A DNA stretch of 64,000 bases from an uncultured Lachnospiraceae bacterium (GCA_946403625.1 CAMJAP010000002.1:1-64000); one strand, 5' to 3'; shown: positions 21,516 through 32,310, numbered from the stretch's first letter. The notes: a model not told the origin generated them from the letters alone. Numbers and translations are program-made.

Positions 21516-22160
21516 ATGATCCGGACGCTGATCTTTGATTATGACGGAACGATCCACAATACGAAGCATCTCTACGGGGAGGCGTTTCGAAGTGCGTATT
21601 CCTATCTGGTAAGCCACGGCCTGGCACCGGAGCGGGAGTATACGGATGAGGAGACGAGCATTTACCTCGGGATGACCAAGTATGAGATGTGGGAGACCTT
21701 CCGGCCGGATCTGCCGGCAGAAGTAAAAGAGCACTGTGGCAGTCTGATCGGCAGGGCAATGGACGATTATGTGCTGGAAGGACGGGCAATCCTGTATCCG
21801 CGTGCGATGGAGACGCTCCGGTACCTGAAGGACAAGGGCTATCATCTGCTGATCCTGTCCAACTGCCGTATTTCCTATATGGATGCCCATCGAAAGGCGT
21901 TTCATCTGGATGAGGTGATCGAGGAATATTTCACTGCGGAAGCGTATGACTATATTCCGAAAGAAGAGATCTTTTTAAAGATTCGGGAAAAGTATCCGGG
22001 GGAATATGCGGTCATCGGGGATCGGGATAAGGATATCAAAACCGCCATCGTTCACGGACTGCACTCGGTCGGCTGTACCTACGGGTTTGCGGCGGAGGGA
22101 GAACTGGATGCGGCAGAGATCTGCATCGGGGACATCGCGGAGTTGCGGCAGTTCTTTTAG
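21516..22160 (+). CDS. HAD superfamily hydrolase (phosphoglycolate phosphatase-like)
   Basis: FDYDGTIHNTKHLYGEAFRSAYSYL; LLILSNCR; VIGDRDKDIK; 3 nt after ribH stop. Confidence 0.88.
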   Translation: MIRTLIFDYDGTIHNTKHLYGEAFRSAYSYLVSHGLAPEREYTDEETSIYLGMTKYEMWETFRPDLPAEVKEHCGSLIGRAMDDYVLEGRAILYPRAMETLRYLKDKGYHLLILSNCRISYMDAHRKAFHLDEVIEEYFTAEAYDYIPKEEIFLKIREKYPGEYAVIGDRDKDIKTAIVHGLHSVGCTYGFAAEGELDAAEICIGDIAELRQFF

Positions 22161-22247
22161 ATTGACCTTGCCAATGGGAATGATTTGTTGTATAGTAACT
22201 TTGATTTTGGAGAAATCTATTTATTTAAGAAAAGAGAGGAAAAGATC

Positions 22248-23468
22248 ATGGCAAAAGAAAAAGTAATCCTTGCTTATTCCGGCGGTCTTGATACTACCGC
22301 CATCATTCCGTGGTTGAAAGAGAATTTTGACTACGAAGTAGTTTGTGTCTGCATCGACTGCGGTCAGGCAGAGGAGCTGGACGGCCTTGAGGAGCGTGCA
22401 AAGTTCTGCGGCGCTGAGAAGCTGTACATCCTGGATGTAACCGATGAGTTCGCAGATGAGTATATCGTTCCCTGCGTTCAGGCACACGCTGTATATGAGA
22501 ACAAGTATCTGCTGGGTACCTCTATGGCTCGTCCGCTGATCGCAAAGAAGCTGGTGGAGATCGCTCGTAAGGAAGGCGCAGCAGCCATCTGCCACGGCGC
22601 TACCGGTAAGGGTAATGACCAGATCCGTTTCGAGCTGGGTATCAAGGCTCTGGCTCCGGACATCAAGATCATCGCTGCATGGCGTAATGACAAGTGGACC
22701 ATGGATTCCCGTGAGTCCGAGATCGAATACTGCAAGGCACACGGCATCGACCTGCCGTTCTCCGCGGATTCCAGCTACAGCCGTGACCGTAACCTGTGGC
22801 ACATCAGCCATGAAGGTCTGGAACTGGAAGATCCGGCAAATATGCCGAACTACGATCATCTGCTTGTATTGGGCACCACTCCGGAAAAGGCTCCGGAAGA
22901 GGGCGAGTTTGTAACCATCTCCTTCGAGAAGGGTATTCCGACTGCAGTAAACGGCGAGAAGATGAAGGTATCCGACGTGATCCGCAAGCTGAACGAGCTG
23001 GGCGGCAAGCACGGTATCGGTATCATCGATATCGTTGAGAACCGTGTGGTTGGTATGAAGAGCCGCGGCGTATATGAGACACCGGGTGGAACCATTCTGT
23101 ACGAAGCACATCAGCAGCTGGAAGAGCTGATCCTGGATCGTGAGACCACCAAGACCAAGTTGGATATGGGCAACCTGTTTGCACAGATCGTATACGAAGG
23201 AAAGTGGTTTACCCCGCTGCGCGAAGCAGTACAGGCTTTCATCGAGAGCACACAGAAGTATGTGACCGGTGAAGTGAAGTTCAAACTTTACAAGGGCAAC
23301 ATCATCAAGGCAGGCGAGACTTCTCCGTACTCCCTGTACAATGAGAGCATTGCATCCTTTACTACCGGTGATCTGTATGATCATCACGATGCAGAGGGCT
23401 TTATCAACCTGTTTGGTCTGGCAAGCAAAGTCCGCGGCATGAAGCAGCAGGAACTGAACAAGAAATAA
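22248..23468 (+). CDS. argG: argininosuccinate synthase
   Basis: KVILAYSGGLDTTAIIPWLKE; HGATGKGNDQIRFE. Confidence 0.97.
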   Translation: MAKEKVILAYSGGLDTTAIIPWLKENFDYEVVCVCIDCGQAEELDGLEERAKFCGAEKLYILDVTDEFADEYIVPCVQAHAVYENKYLLGTSMARPLIAKKLVEIARKEGAAAICHGATGKGNDQIRFELGIKALAPDIKIIAAWRNDKWTMDSRESEIEYCKAHGIDLPFSADSSYSRDRNLWHISHEGLELEDPANMPNYDHLLVLGTTPEKAPEEGEFVTISFEKGIPTAVNGEKMKVSDVIRKLNELGGKHGIGIIDIVENRVVGMKSRGVYETPGGTILYEAHQQLEELILDRETTKTKLDMGNLFAQIVYEGKWFTPLREAVQAFIESTQKYVTGEVKFKLYKGNIIKAGETSPYSLYNESIASFTTGDLYDHHDAEGFINLFGLASKVRGMKQQELNKK

Positions 23469-23483
23469 TCATTCGTTTTATAC

Positions 23484-23537
23484 GGGCAGAACATACTCCG
23501 AGGACCAGTTTATTTCGGGGGGAGTTCTGCCCTTTTC
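23484..23537 (+). terminator. intrinsic terminator after argG
   Basis: GGGCAGAACatactcc...ggggggaGTTCTGCCC TTTT. Confidence 0.75.
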
Positions 23538-23564
23538 TACTACAGACAAATTTTCGGTATCTAT

Positions 23565-23855
23565 ATGAACGTAATACAGATTATTGCCGTCTATCTGGCA
23601 GTTTTGAATATTATCGCATTTGCAGCAATGGGGGCTGATAAATGGAAGGCGATCCATCACGCGTGGCGCATCCCGGAAGCAGTCCTTTTTCTTGTGGTGA
23701 TCCTGGGCGGAAGTCTGGGCGGTTTTGTTGCGATGCATCTGTTTCACCACAAAACAAAACACTGGTATTTCCGCTACGGATTTCCGGTGATCCTGGCATT
23801 GCATCTGATCGGCGGGGCCTATCTGATCGGCGCGGGAAATATTGTGATCATGTGA
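23565..23855 (+). CDS. DUF1294 family membrane protein
   Basis: NIIAFAAMGADKWKAIHHAWRIPEAVLFLVVILGGSLGGFVAMHLFHHKTKHWYFRYGFPV. Confidence 0.8.
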   Translation: MNVIQIIAVYLAVLNIIAFAAMGADKWKAIHHAWRIPEAVLFLVVILGGSLGGFVAMHLFHHKTKHWYFRYGFPVILALHLIGGAYLIGAGNIVIM

Positions 23856-23862
23856 GGTTTTT

Positions 23863-25218
23863 ATGAAGATCATTATTGTCGGCTGTGGTCGTGTGGGTTA
23901 TGACCTGGCCAAACAGCTTTCGGAAGAAAAACACGATATCACCATTATCGACACCAATGCGGACAAGCTGGAACGCACTTTGGCAGTTCTGGATGTGCAG
24001 GGCGTAGAAGGCAACGGTACTTCGTATCGTGTACAGTTGGAGGCAGGCGCAAGGGACTGCGACTTTATGGTGGCAGTGACCGGGCAGGACGAAGTAAACC
24101 TGCTGTGCTGTCTGATGGCCAAAAAAGCCGGCAGCCGTCATGCCATTGCGCGTGTACGTAACCCGATCTATAACGAAGAGATCGGTTATCTGACCGATGA
24201 ATTCGGGCTTTCCATGACGATCAATCCGGAGCTGGCCTGCGCGGAGAATATCGCGAAACTGATCGAGGTGCCCAGTGCGCTGGATATCACGACATTTGCG
24301 AAGGGGCAGATCGACCTGATCAAACTGCCGATTCCGAAGGACAGCCCGATCCACGATATGACGGTTTTCGATTTTTCCAATCACACCGGACATACCACTC
24401 TGATCACGGCGATCGAGCGGGACAAGCAGGTGATCATCCCCAACGGTCATACCGTACTCAAGGGAGGGGACGATATGTATGTCATCGCCCGTACCAGAGA
24501 GATCCACAAGCTGTTACCCAAGATCGGTATCCCGTCCAAACCGATCCGATCCGTACTGATCGCAGGCGGCGGTACCACGGCCTACTATCTGGCAGAGAAA
24601 CTTTCGGATCTGCCGATCGATGTGAAGATCATCGAGATCGATCGCAGTCGTTGTGAGGCGCTGAGCGAACAGTTGCCCAAAGCTATGATCATCAACGGAA
24701 ACGCTACGGATCGTCAGTTGTTGATGGAAGAGGGGATCACGGAAAAAGACGCCGTGGTATCCTTAACGGATCTGGACGAAGAAAATATGGTGCTTTCCTT
24801 ATTCTGCAGCAAGGTGGGGAAAGGCAAGACCATCACAAGACTGAATACGATCGCTTTTGACGAGGTACTGGCGGATCTGCCCATCGGTGCGGTGGTCAGC
24901 CCCAAGGCGATCACGACCAAGATGATCCTGCAGTACGTGCGTGCGCTGCAGAATGCGCATGGCAATAATATCGAGACCCTGTACCGTATTTTGGGCGGAC
25001 GTGTGGAAGTATTGGAATTCCGGGTACGCAAGGATGCAAACGTAACCGACACGCCGCTGATGGATCTGCAGCTGAAAAAGAATCTGCTGGTCTGCGCGAT
25101 CATGCGTGGCGGCGATATTATCACCCCGGGCGGTAAAGATGAGATTCACGCCGGTGACCGCGTGATCATTGTAACCACGCAATTGGGGCTGAAAGATATT
25201 AGTGAGATTTTGGCATGA
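23863..25218 (+). CDS. trkA: Trk potassium transport regulatory subunit, two RCK domains
   Basis: MKIIIVGCGRVGYDLAKQLSEEKHDITIIDTN; second nucleotide-binding domain SVLIAGGGTTAYYLAEKL. Confidence 0.94.
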   Translation: MKIIIVGCGRVGYDLAKQLSEEKHDITIIDTNADKLERTLAVLDVQGVEGNGTSYRVQLEAGARDCDFMVAVTGQDEVNLLCCLMAKKAGSRHAIARVRNPIYNEEIGYLTDEFGLSMTINPELACAENIAKLIEVPSALDITTFAKGQIDLIKLPIPKDSPIHDMTVFDFSNHTGHTTLITAIERDKQVIIPNGHTVLKGGDDMYVIARTREIHKLLPKIGIPSKPIRSVLIAGGGTTAYYLAEKLSDLPIDVKIIEIDRSRCEALSEQLPKAMIINGNATDRQLLMEEGITEKDAVVSLTDLDEENMVLSLFCSKVGKGKTITRLNTIAFDEVLADLPIGAVVSPKAITTKMILQYVRALQNAHGNNIETLYRILGGRVEVLEFRVRKDANVTDTPLMDLQLKKNLLVCAIMRGGDIITPGGKDEIHAGDRVIIVTTQLGLKDISEILA

Positions 25219-26660
25219 ATTACGGAATGATCATTTATCTGCTGGGACGGGTGCTGGAAATCGTCGGTGTGATGATGGCCTGTCCTTATGCGGTATCTTT
25301 ATACTATCACGAAAGTAACGGTGTTTTATTCCTGGGCTGCGGAGCCGCGATGCTGGTTGCGGGCGCCTTGGTCTGTGCCCTGATCAAGCCGAAGAATAAA
25401 GCGTTTTATGCAAGAGAAGGCTTTGTCATGACTTCTCTCAGCTGGCTGTTGCTTTCCGTGGGCGGTTGTCTTCCGTTCTATTTGAGCGGTGAGATCCCGT
25501 CATTCACGGATGCGTTGTTTGAGTGTATCTCCGGATTCACGACGACCGGAGCATCCGTCGTACCGGCCGTGGAAGACCTTTCCCATTGTATGAACTTTTG
25601 GCGCTGCTTCATCCAGCTGATCGGCGGCATGGGCGTGCTTGTGTTTATGCTGGCACTGATCCCCTCCACCGGCGGGCAGGATCTGTATATTATGAAGGCA
25701 GAGAGCCCGGGCCCCAGCGTCGGCAAGATGGCTCCGAAGGTACGTCAGACGGCATTCTATCTGTACGTGATCTATTTTACCCTGACAACGTTGGAGATTG
25801 TCTGCCTGATCATTGCGGGATGCCCTGTATTTGACAGCATCTGTACGGCGTTTACCACCACCAGCACCGGTGGTTTCGGTGTGCGCAATACATCCCTGAC
25901 GGACTACAATACAGCGGTACAGTATGTAGTTGCGTGCTTCCTGTTTTTTGCAGGTTTCAATTACAACTTTTTCTTTTACCTTTGGCTGCGCAAATGGAAG
26001 GATGCGTTCCGCTCGGAAGAGATCCGGCTCTATACCGGGATCTTTTGGTGTTCGGTTCTTCTGATCACCGCCAACATCGTTTTGAACAACGGTTATGATC
26101 TGGAATCGGGCTTCCGTAATGCGTTTTTCCAGGTGGGTTCGATCATCACAACCGCCGGATTTTCATCGGCAGACTTTGATCAGTGGCACTCATTTTCGCG
26201 TGAGATCATGATTGTCTTGATGCTCATCGGCGGATGCGCGGGTTCGACCTGCGGCGGTATCAAGATCTCCCGTATCCTGATCTACTTAAAGGCACTGAAG
26301 AAGGAGCTTTCCCAGCTTTGCCATCCGCGCAGTGTCAAGGTGCTGACCCTGGAAGGCAAGACGATCCCGCACGCCGTACTCCGGTCTGCGAATATCTTTT
26401 TGATCACATACGCATCCTTGTTTATCTTTTCCATACTGCTCATCAGTCTGGAAGGGTATGATTTTACGACCAATTTTACGGCAGTAGCATCGGCACTCGG
26501 CAACATCGGTCCCGGCTTTTCCTTAGTCGGCCCGACCCGGAACTTTGCGTTCTTCTCGCCGATCTCCAAATTCGTGCTGATGTTTGATATGCTGGCCGGC
26601 CGTCTCGAACTTTTCCCGCTGTTGGTAATGTTCAGCCCGGCTACATGGAAGCGGAACTAA
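25215..26660 (+). CDS. trkH: Trk/Ktr family potassium transporter membrane subunit
   Basis: SGFTTTGASVV; TTSTGGFGV; GGCAGSTCGGIKISR; 4-nt overlap with trkA. Confidence 0.94.
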   Translation: MNYGMIIYLLGRVLEIVGVMMACPYAVSLYYHESNGVLFLGCGAAMLVAGALVCALIKPKNKAFYAREGFVMTSLSWLLLSVGGCLPFYLSGEIPSFTDALFECISGFTTTGASVVPAVEDLSHCMNFWRCFIQLIGGMGVLVFMLALIPSTGGQDLYIMKAESPGPSVGKMAPKVRQTAFYLYVIYFTLTTLEIVCLIIAGCPVFDSICTAFTTTSTGGFGVRNTSLTDYNTAVQYVVACFLFFAGFNYNFFFYLWLRKWKDAFRSEEIRLYTGIFWCSVLLITANIVLNNGYDLESGFRNAFFQVGSIITTAGFSSADFDQWHSFSREIMIVLMLIGGCAGSTCGGIKISRILIYLKALKKELSQLCHPRSVKVLTLEGKTIPHAVLRSANIFLITYASLFIFSILLISLEGYDFTTNFTAVASALGNIGPGFSLVGPTRNFAFFSPISKFVLMFDMLAGRLELFPLLVMFSPATWKRN

Positions 26661-26676
26661 GTATTACCCTTTGCTT

Positions 26677-26700
26677 TCCCCCTGCTCGCAGGGGGATTTC
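26677..26700 (+). terminator. intrinsic terminator after trkH
   Basis: TCCCCCTGCTCGCAGGGGGA TTTC. Confidence 0.6.
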
Positions 26701-26837
26701 TTGTGATGTAGTGGTATCGTTATCTGGCCTAATTAGCAAGTTTCACAGAATCAGATCATTATTTTCTTGCATTTTCCCCATAAGGCATTATAATATAATA
26801 GTTATTCTATAGGTAGAAACAGGAATAGGTGTAAATT

Positions 26838-27284
26838 ATGCAGATTCGTACAATGGTGATCGAGGATTATGATAAGGTAAAGGCGCTTTGGATGACGATC
26901 CACGGCTTCGGTATCCGCAGCGTGGATGACTCCAGAGAGGGCGTGGAACGCTTTTTGCGTCGTAATCCCACCAGCAGTGTGGTGGCCGAAGAAGATGGCG
27001 AGATCATCGGAGCGATCTTGTGCGGACATGACGGACGGCGCGGGTGCCTCTACCATGTGTGCGTAGCGGAAGGACACCGACGACGAGGGATCGGAAAAGC
27101 CATGGTGGTATTTTGCATGAATGCCCTGAAGGCAGAGCAGATCAACAAGGTGTCGCTGATCGCATTTACACGAAATGATATCGGTAACGCTTTCTGGAAC
27201 TGCATCGGCTGGACGAAGCGCGAGGACTTGAACTATTACGACTTCACGCTCAACGAGGCGAATATCACGGCATTCAATCAGTAA
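26838..27284 (+). CDS. GNAT family N-acetyltransferase
   Basis: GCLYHVCVAEGHRRRGIGKAMVVFCMNALK. Confidence 0.9.
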   Translation: MQIRTMVIEDYDKVKALWMTIHGFGIRSVDDSREGVERFLRRNPTSSVVAEEDGEIIGAILCGHDGRRGCLYHVCVAEGHRRRGIGKAMVVFCMNALKAEQINKVSLIAFTRNDIGNAFWNCIGWTKREDLNYYDFTLNEANITAFNQ

Positions 27285-27345
27285 GAGATTGGCTTTTCCG
27301 TATATATAGTAACCGTTTAGTTGATATCGTATAGGAGAATATAGA

Positions 27346-28584
27346 ATGAATTCAGATAAGATAAAGGAAATCGTCGGTGGTGTGACCTCTGCAAAAGGTT
27401 TTCAGGCGGCTTGCTGCGAAGCAGAGATCAAATATAAGAATCGTACGGATATGGCAATGGTTTATTCCGATGTGCCGTGTATCTGTGCCGGAACCTTTAC
27501 CAGTAATGTGGTGAAGGCAGCGTGCGTGCAGTGGGATCAGAAGATCGTGGCATCCGGTGCAAAGATGCAGGCAGTGGTAGTCAATTCCGGTATCGCAAAT
27601 GCATGTACCGGCCAGGAAGGCTGGGATGCGTGTGAGGCTACGGCAAAAGCAGTAGAGAAGGAACTGAATGTACCGGCAGAGAGCGTGGCAGTGGCATCTA
27701 CCGGTGTGATCGGTATGCAGCTTCCGGTGGAGAAGCTGGTAAACGGCGTAGCAAAGATGAGTAAGACTTTGGCAGCAACTGCAGAAGCCGGTACGGCAGC
27801 ATCCAAAGCGATCATGACGACGGATACGATCAACAAAGAGATCGCCGTAACCTTTGAGATCGGCGGCAAGACCGTAACTCTGGGCGGTATGAGCAAGGGT
27901 TCCGGTATGATCCATCCCAATATGTGCACCATGCTCGGGTTCCTTACCACGGACCTGGCGATCGAAAAGGCGCTGTTGCAGGAAGCGCTCAGCGAAGTGA
28001 TCAAAGATACCTTCAATATGATCACGGTGGACGGGGATACTTCTACCAACGATACATTGCTGATCATGGCAAACGGCCTGGCGGAAAACCCGGTCATTGC
28101 CGATAAGGGAGAGGCATATCAGACATTTTACGAAGCATTGTTTACCGTATGCAGATATTTGGCACGCCGGATGGCCGGAGACGGCGAGGGTGCCAGCAAG
28201 CTGTTTGAAGCACGCGTGATAAATGCCAAAACCAAGGATGATGCAAGAACACTGTCCCGCGCGATCGTAGGATCCAACCTGTCTAAGGCAGCCATCTACG
28301 GATGCGATGCAAACTTCGGACGTTTCCTGTGCGCGATGGGATATTCCGGTGCACAGTTCGACCAGAACGATGTGGAACTGTTCTTTGAAAGCAAAGCCGG
28401 CAGACTGCAGGTGTTTGACAAAGGTACGCCGCTGGCATTCGATGAAGATCTGGCAAAGAAGATCATGGAAACGGATGAAGTGACGGTGTTTGTAGATATG
28501 CATGAAGGGACGGAAGAAGCTACCGCTTGGGGCTGCGACCTGACCTATGATTATGTCAAGATCAATGCCGATTATCGGTCATAA
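27346..28584 (+). CDS. argJ: bifunctional ornithine acetyltransferase / N-acetylglutamate synthase
   Basis: NSGIANACTGQEGW; STGVIGMQLP; GGMSKGSGMIHPNMCTMLGFLTTD. Confidence 0.96.
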   Translation: MNSDKIKEIVGGVTSAKGFQAACCEAEIKYKNRTDMAMVYSDVPCICAGTFTSNVVKAACVQWDQKIVASGAKMQAVVVNSGIANACTGQEGWDACEATAKAVEKELNVPAESVAVASTGVIGMQLPVEKLVNGVAKMSKTLAATAEAGTAASKAIMTTDTINKEIAVTFEIGGKTVTLGGMSKGSGMIHPNMCTMLGFLTTDLAIEKALLQEALSEVIKDTFNMITVDGDTSTNDTLLIMANGLAENPVIADKGEAYQTFYEALFTVCRYLARRMAGDGEGASKLFEARVINAKTKDDARTLSRAIVGSNLSKAAIYGCDANFGRFLCAMGYSGAQFDQNDVELFFESKAGRLQVFDKGTPLAFDEDLAKKIMETDEVTVFVDMHEGTEEATAWGCDLTYDYVKINADYRS

Positions 28585-28602
28585 GGTTGGGAGGATAGAA
28601 AG

Positions 28603-29493
28603 ATGTATACAAAAGATATTGATAAACTGATCGAAAAGGCGGAAGTGCTGATCGAGGCCCTTCCTTATATCCAGAAGTTTAATCGTCGCATCATCGTCGT
28701 AAAATACGGCGGGAGCGCGATGGCAGATCCGGAACTGCAGAAGAATGTCATTAAGGATGTGACACTGCTCAAGCTGGTTGGTTTCAAGCCGATCATCGTT
28801 CACGGCGGCGGTAAGGAGATCTCTTCCTGGGTGAAGAAAGTCGGCAAGGAAGCAGAGTTCGTAAACGGCCTGCGTGTAACGGATGCCGAGACTATGGAGA
28901 TCGCCGAGATGGTGCTGAACAAGGTCAACAAGCGTCTCGTATCCATGGTAGAAGAACTGGGCGTGCATGCAGTCGGTGTATCCGGTAAGGACGGCAATCT
29001 GCTGAAGGTAGAGAAGCGTTATTCCGACGGTAAGGATATCGGATTTGTCGGACAGATCACCGAAGTAAATCCGAAGATCCTGTTCGATCTGATCGACAAG
29101 GATTTCCTTCCCATCGTTTGCCCGATCGGTATGGATGATCATTTTGACAGTTACAACATCAATGCGGATGATGCGGCTTGCGCGGTAGCAAAGGCAGTCG
29201 GCGCAGAGAAACTGGCATTCTTAACGGATATCGAAGGATTGTATCGCGACATCAATGACAAGTCTTCCTTCATCTCCAGGATCAGCGCATCCGAAGCAAA
29301 GGGCCTGATCGACGGCGGTATTATCGGCGGCGGTATGTTGCCGAAACTGGGCAACTGCATCGATGCGATCGAGAGCGGCGTACAGCGCGTACATATTCTG
29401 GACGGACGATTGGCACACTGCCTGCTGTTGGAGGTATTTACCAATCAGGGTATCGGTACGATGATCGCACCGGATGGTGTGAACCTGGAATAA
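28603..29493 (+). CDS. argB: acetylglutamate kinase
   Basis: [39 protein letters not shown]. Confidence 0.97.
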   Translation: MYTKDIDKLIEKAEVLIEALPYIQKFNRRIIVVKYGGSAMADPELQKNVIKDVTLLKLVGFKPIIVHGGGKEISSWVKKVGKEAEFVNGLRVTDAETMEIAEMVLNKVNKRLVSMVEELGVHAVGVSGKDGNLLKVEKRYSDGKDIGFVGQITEVNPKILFDLIDKDFLPIVCPIGMDDHFDSYNINADDAACAVAKAVGAEKLAFLTDIEGLYRDINDKSSFISRISASEAKGLIDGGIIGGGMLPKLGNCIDAIESGVQRVHILDGRLAHCLLLEVFTNQGIGTMIAPDGVNLE

Positions 29494-29519
29494 GTTCAGA
29501 CAGAGAAAGGCGGTAAATG

Positions 29520-30710
29520 ATGATGAGTCAGATGCAGGAATATATTAACGAAGCAGAAGCAGCCCTGCTGCATACCTACAACCGGTATCAGGTGGTATTT
29601 GACCACGGCGAGGGCGTTCATCTGTATGATATCGAAGGTAAATCGTATCTGGATTTTGTCTCCGGCATCGGCGTGTTTGCGCTGGGTTACGGAAACAAAG
29701 AATACAATGATGCCGTAAAGGCACAGGTGGATAAGATCCTTCATACTTCCAACTATTACTATAATGTACCGGCGATCGAAGCGGCAAAGGCGGTTAAGAA
29801 GATCTCCGGAATGGATCGTATCTTCTTCACCAACAGCGGTGCGGAAGCAATCGAAGGTGCCATCAAGGCAGCCAGAAAATACGGTTATCTGAAAGACGGA
29901 AGAACCGATCACGAGATCATCGCGATGGAGCATTCCTTCCATGGACGTACCATGGGTGCGCTGTCCATTACCGGAAAGAGGGCATATCGTGATCCGTTTG
30001 AGCCGATGATCGGTAACATCCGTTTTGCGGAGTATAACGATATCGACAGTGTCAAAGCGCTGGTGAATGATAAGACCTGTGCGATCATTATGGAGACCGT
30101 ACAGGGCGAAGGCGGTATCTATCCGGCACAGGAAACGTTCTTGAAAGAAGTGCGTGCGATCTGTGATGAGAAGGATATCCTGTTGATCTTAGATGAGATC
30201 CAGTGCGGTATGGGACGTACCGGCGAGTATTATGCATGGCAGCGGTTCGGTGTGAAGCCGGATATCCTGACCACGGCAAAAGCACTGGGCGGCGGTGTGC
30301 CGGTAGGTGCATTTTTGATGACCGAAAAGGTAGCACAGAACAGTCTGGTAGCCGGCGATCATGGTACGACTTACGGCGGCAATCCGCTGGCAGGTGCGGC
30401 GATCGTGGAAGTGATGCGTCAGTTCGAAGAAAAGAAGGTATTGGAAAATGTACGCCGGGTAGGTGCATACCTGTATGAGAAACTGGATGAGATCGCAGCA
30501 TCCCATGCAGACGTGGTAGAACACAGAGGTGTGGGCCTGATGCAGGGACTGGAGTTTGAACATCCGGTAGCGGAGATCATCAACAAGGCTCTGGACAAGG
30601 GACTGGTGCTGATCAATGCCGGTACCAATATCATTCGTTTCCTGCCGCCTCTGGTGATCACGGAAGCAGATGTAGACGCTATGCTGCAGATCCTGAAGGA
30701 GTGTCTGTAA
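29520..30710 (+). CDS. argD: acetylornithine aminotransferase
   Basis: YLDFVSGIGVFALGYGN; FFTNSGAEAIEGAIKAARKYG; LDEIQCGMGRTG. Confidence 0.95.
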   Translation: MMSQMQEYINEAEAALLHTYNRYQVVFDHGEGVHLYDIEGKSYLDFVSGIGVFALGYGNKEYNDAVKAQVDKILHTSNYYYNVPAIEAAKAVKKISGMDRIFFTNSGAEAIEGAIKAARKYGYLKDGRTDHEIIAMEHSFHGRTMGALSITGKRAYRDPFEPMIGNIRFAEYNDIDSVKALVNDKTCAIIMETVQGEGGIYPAQETFLKEVRAICDEKDILLILDEIQCGMGRTGEYYAWQRFGVKPDILTTAKALGGGVPVGAFLMTEKVAQNSLVAGDHGTTYGGNPLAGAAIVEVMRQFEEKKVLENVRRVGAYLYEKLDEIAASHADVVEHRGVGLMQGLEFEHPVAEIINKALDKGLVLINAGTNIIRFLPPLVITEADVDAMLQILKECL

Positions 30711-30714
30711 GAGC

Positions 30715-32139
30715 ATGCGTGCAAAGACTTATATCTTTATGTTTTTAATCGTGTTCCTTTTGGGCGGCCTGTATCTGGCGCTGCAACCGGCAGACGGTGA
30801 TGACGCGCAGCAGATCCTGCCGATACCAAAGGAAACACAGATCATATCCTTGTGGTATACGGATGCTGCGCTGACAGATTATATCAACAGCGCAGCACTT
30901 ACTTTTTATGAGCGGGAAGGTGTGCGTGTAGAGCCGGTATTAAAGAGCGGTCTGGAGTATATCGAAGAGATCAATATCGCAAGCGTCAGACCTACCGAGG
31001 ATACACCGATCCCGGATCTGTATATTGCGGGATCGGATACTTTGGAAAAAGCGGCGCTGGCAGGTTTGGTGCGCGTGCCGGAAGATCCGGAAAATATCCT
31101 GAACGATTTTAATTTCCCGTCCAATGCGTTGGATGCCGTGACCTATCACGGAGAGAAATACGCGTATCCGTTTTATTTTGACACTGCCTTTTTGCTGTAC
31201 AATCAGACATGGCTTTCGCAGATGGCAGAGGCATCGTTACGCAGCGAGCTGGCCGGACAGGGGCCGGAGGAAGACGGCGATGATGATGCGGCAATGGCAA
31301 TGCAGGAAATGGCGGGAGACGCCGGCGTGCCGGAAGGCTTCACGGAAGAAGAGTGGCAGCAGATGATCGCGGATCGTACACAGGAAATGATCCCGTCTTC
31401 CATCGAAGATATCATGGAACTGGCATCGGAGCAGGCGGCACCGGAAGGCATGGAAAACTTTTTCCTGTGGGATGTATCGGATATCTATTACAACTATTTC
31501 TTCACCGGAGCGTATATGGATGTGGGCGGAAGTTACGGAGACAATCCGGAGATCCTGGACATCTGTAACGAAGACACCGTGCAGTGTATGACCGTGTATC
31601 AGGGATTGCATGAATTCTTTTCCATTGAATCCAAAGAGAGCAGTTATGATTCCGTGCTGCAGGAATTTCTTGAAGGAAAGACCCTGTTTACGATCGCAAC
31701 CACCGACGCGTTATCCACTTTGAAAAAGATGTGTGACAGCGGTGAGTTTATTTACGGTTACGGTGTGGCGGAACTGCCGGGCGTAGACAATGCACATATC
31801 GCACGCGGGCTTTCGGAAACCAGTTGTATTGTTGTGAACGGATATACCGAGCACGCAAAGAATGCAAACCTGTTTGCGGAATATCTGATGTATGAGATGA
31901 CGGATTCGTTGTACGAGCGCACGGGAAAACTTCCATGCATCGGTAGTCTTGCGGAAGATATTCATTCGGCGGAAGATGTGGTGCGACGCATTTATCGTGA
32001 CAGCACGCCGCTGCCGAAAATGCTGCGGCTCAGTAATTTCTGGGCAGAGCTGGAGCAGGCTTATACAAGAGTGTGGGATGGCGAAGATCCCCGCACGGAA
32101 CTGGAAGAACTGGATGCGCAGATGCGTTCGCAGTTGTAA
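30715..32139 (+). CDS. extracellular solute-binding-like protein, N-terminal membrane anchor
   Basis: TM FMFLIVFLLGGLYLAL; IISLWYTDAALTDYINSAALTFYEREGVRVEPV; no lipobox Cys. Confidence 0.7.
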   Translation: MRAKTYIFMFLIVFLLGGLYLALQPADGDDAQQILPIPKETQIISLWYTDAALTDYINSAALTFYEREGVRVEPVLKSGLEYIEEINIASVRPTEDTPIPDLYIAGSDTLEKAALAGLVRVPEDPENILNDFNFPSNALDAVTYHGEKYAYPFYFDTAFLLYNQTWLSQMAEASLRSELAGQGPEEDGDDDAAMAMQEMAGDAGVPEGFTEEEWQQMIADRTQEMIPSSIEDIMELASEQAAPEGMENFFLWDVSDIYYNYFFTGAYMDVGGSYGDNPEILDICNEDTVQCMTVYQGLHEFFSIESKESSYDSVLQEFLEGKTLFTIATTDALSTLKKMCDSGEFIYGYGVAELPGVDNAHIARGLSETSCIVVNGYTEHAKNANLFAEYLMYEMTDSLYERTGKLPCIGSLAEDIHSAEDVVRRIYRDSTPLPKMLRLSNFWAELEQAYTRVWDGEDPRTELEELDAQMRSQL

Positions 32140-32154
32140 GAATATGCAAAACAG

Positions 32155-32208
32155 ATCGGACATGATTCTCTGGAAAATGACAGTGAATGTGTCCGATTAA
32201 TTTTTTTT
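32155..32208 (+). terminator. intrinsic terminator
   Basis: ATCGGACA...TGTCCGAT then TTTTTTTT. Confidence 0.6.
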
Positions 32209-32310
32209 GAAAACTTCTTGAATCTTGAATCGTGATATCTTACAATAAAACTTGCAAGTGATGTCTGAGAAGGCCTTTTATACGACTAGCACGTGTAGAA
32301 GGAGCACATC

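Noticed and set aside
19731-21905. 724-aa minus-strand ORF across ribBA, ribH and HAD gene
   Set aside because: Antisense to three well-supported genes; no recognisable domain
22221-23387. 388-aa minus-strand ORF opposite argG
   Set aside because: Antisense shadow of argG codons
27352-28503. 383-aa minus-strand ORF opposite argJ
   Set aside because: Antisense shadow of argJ; Cys/His-rich artefact
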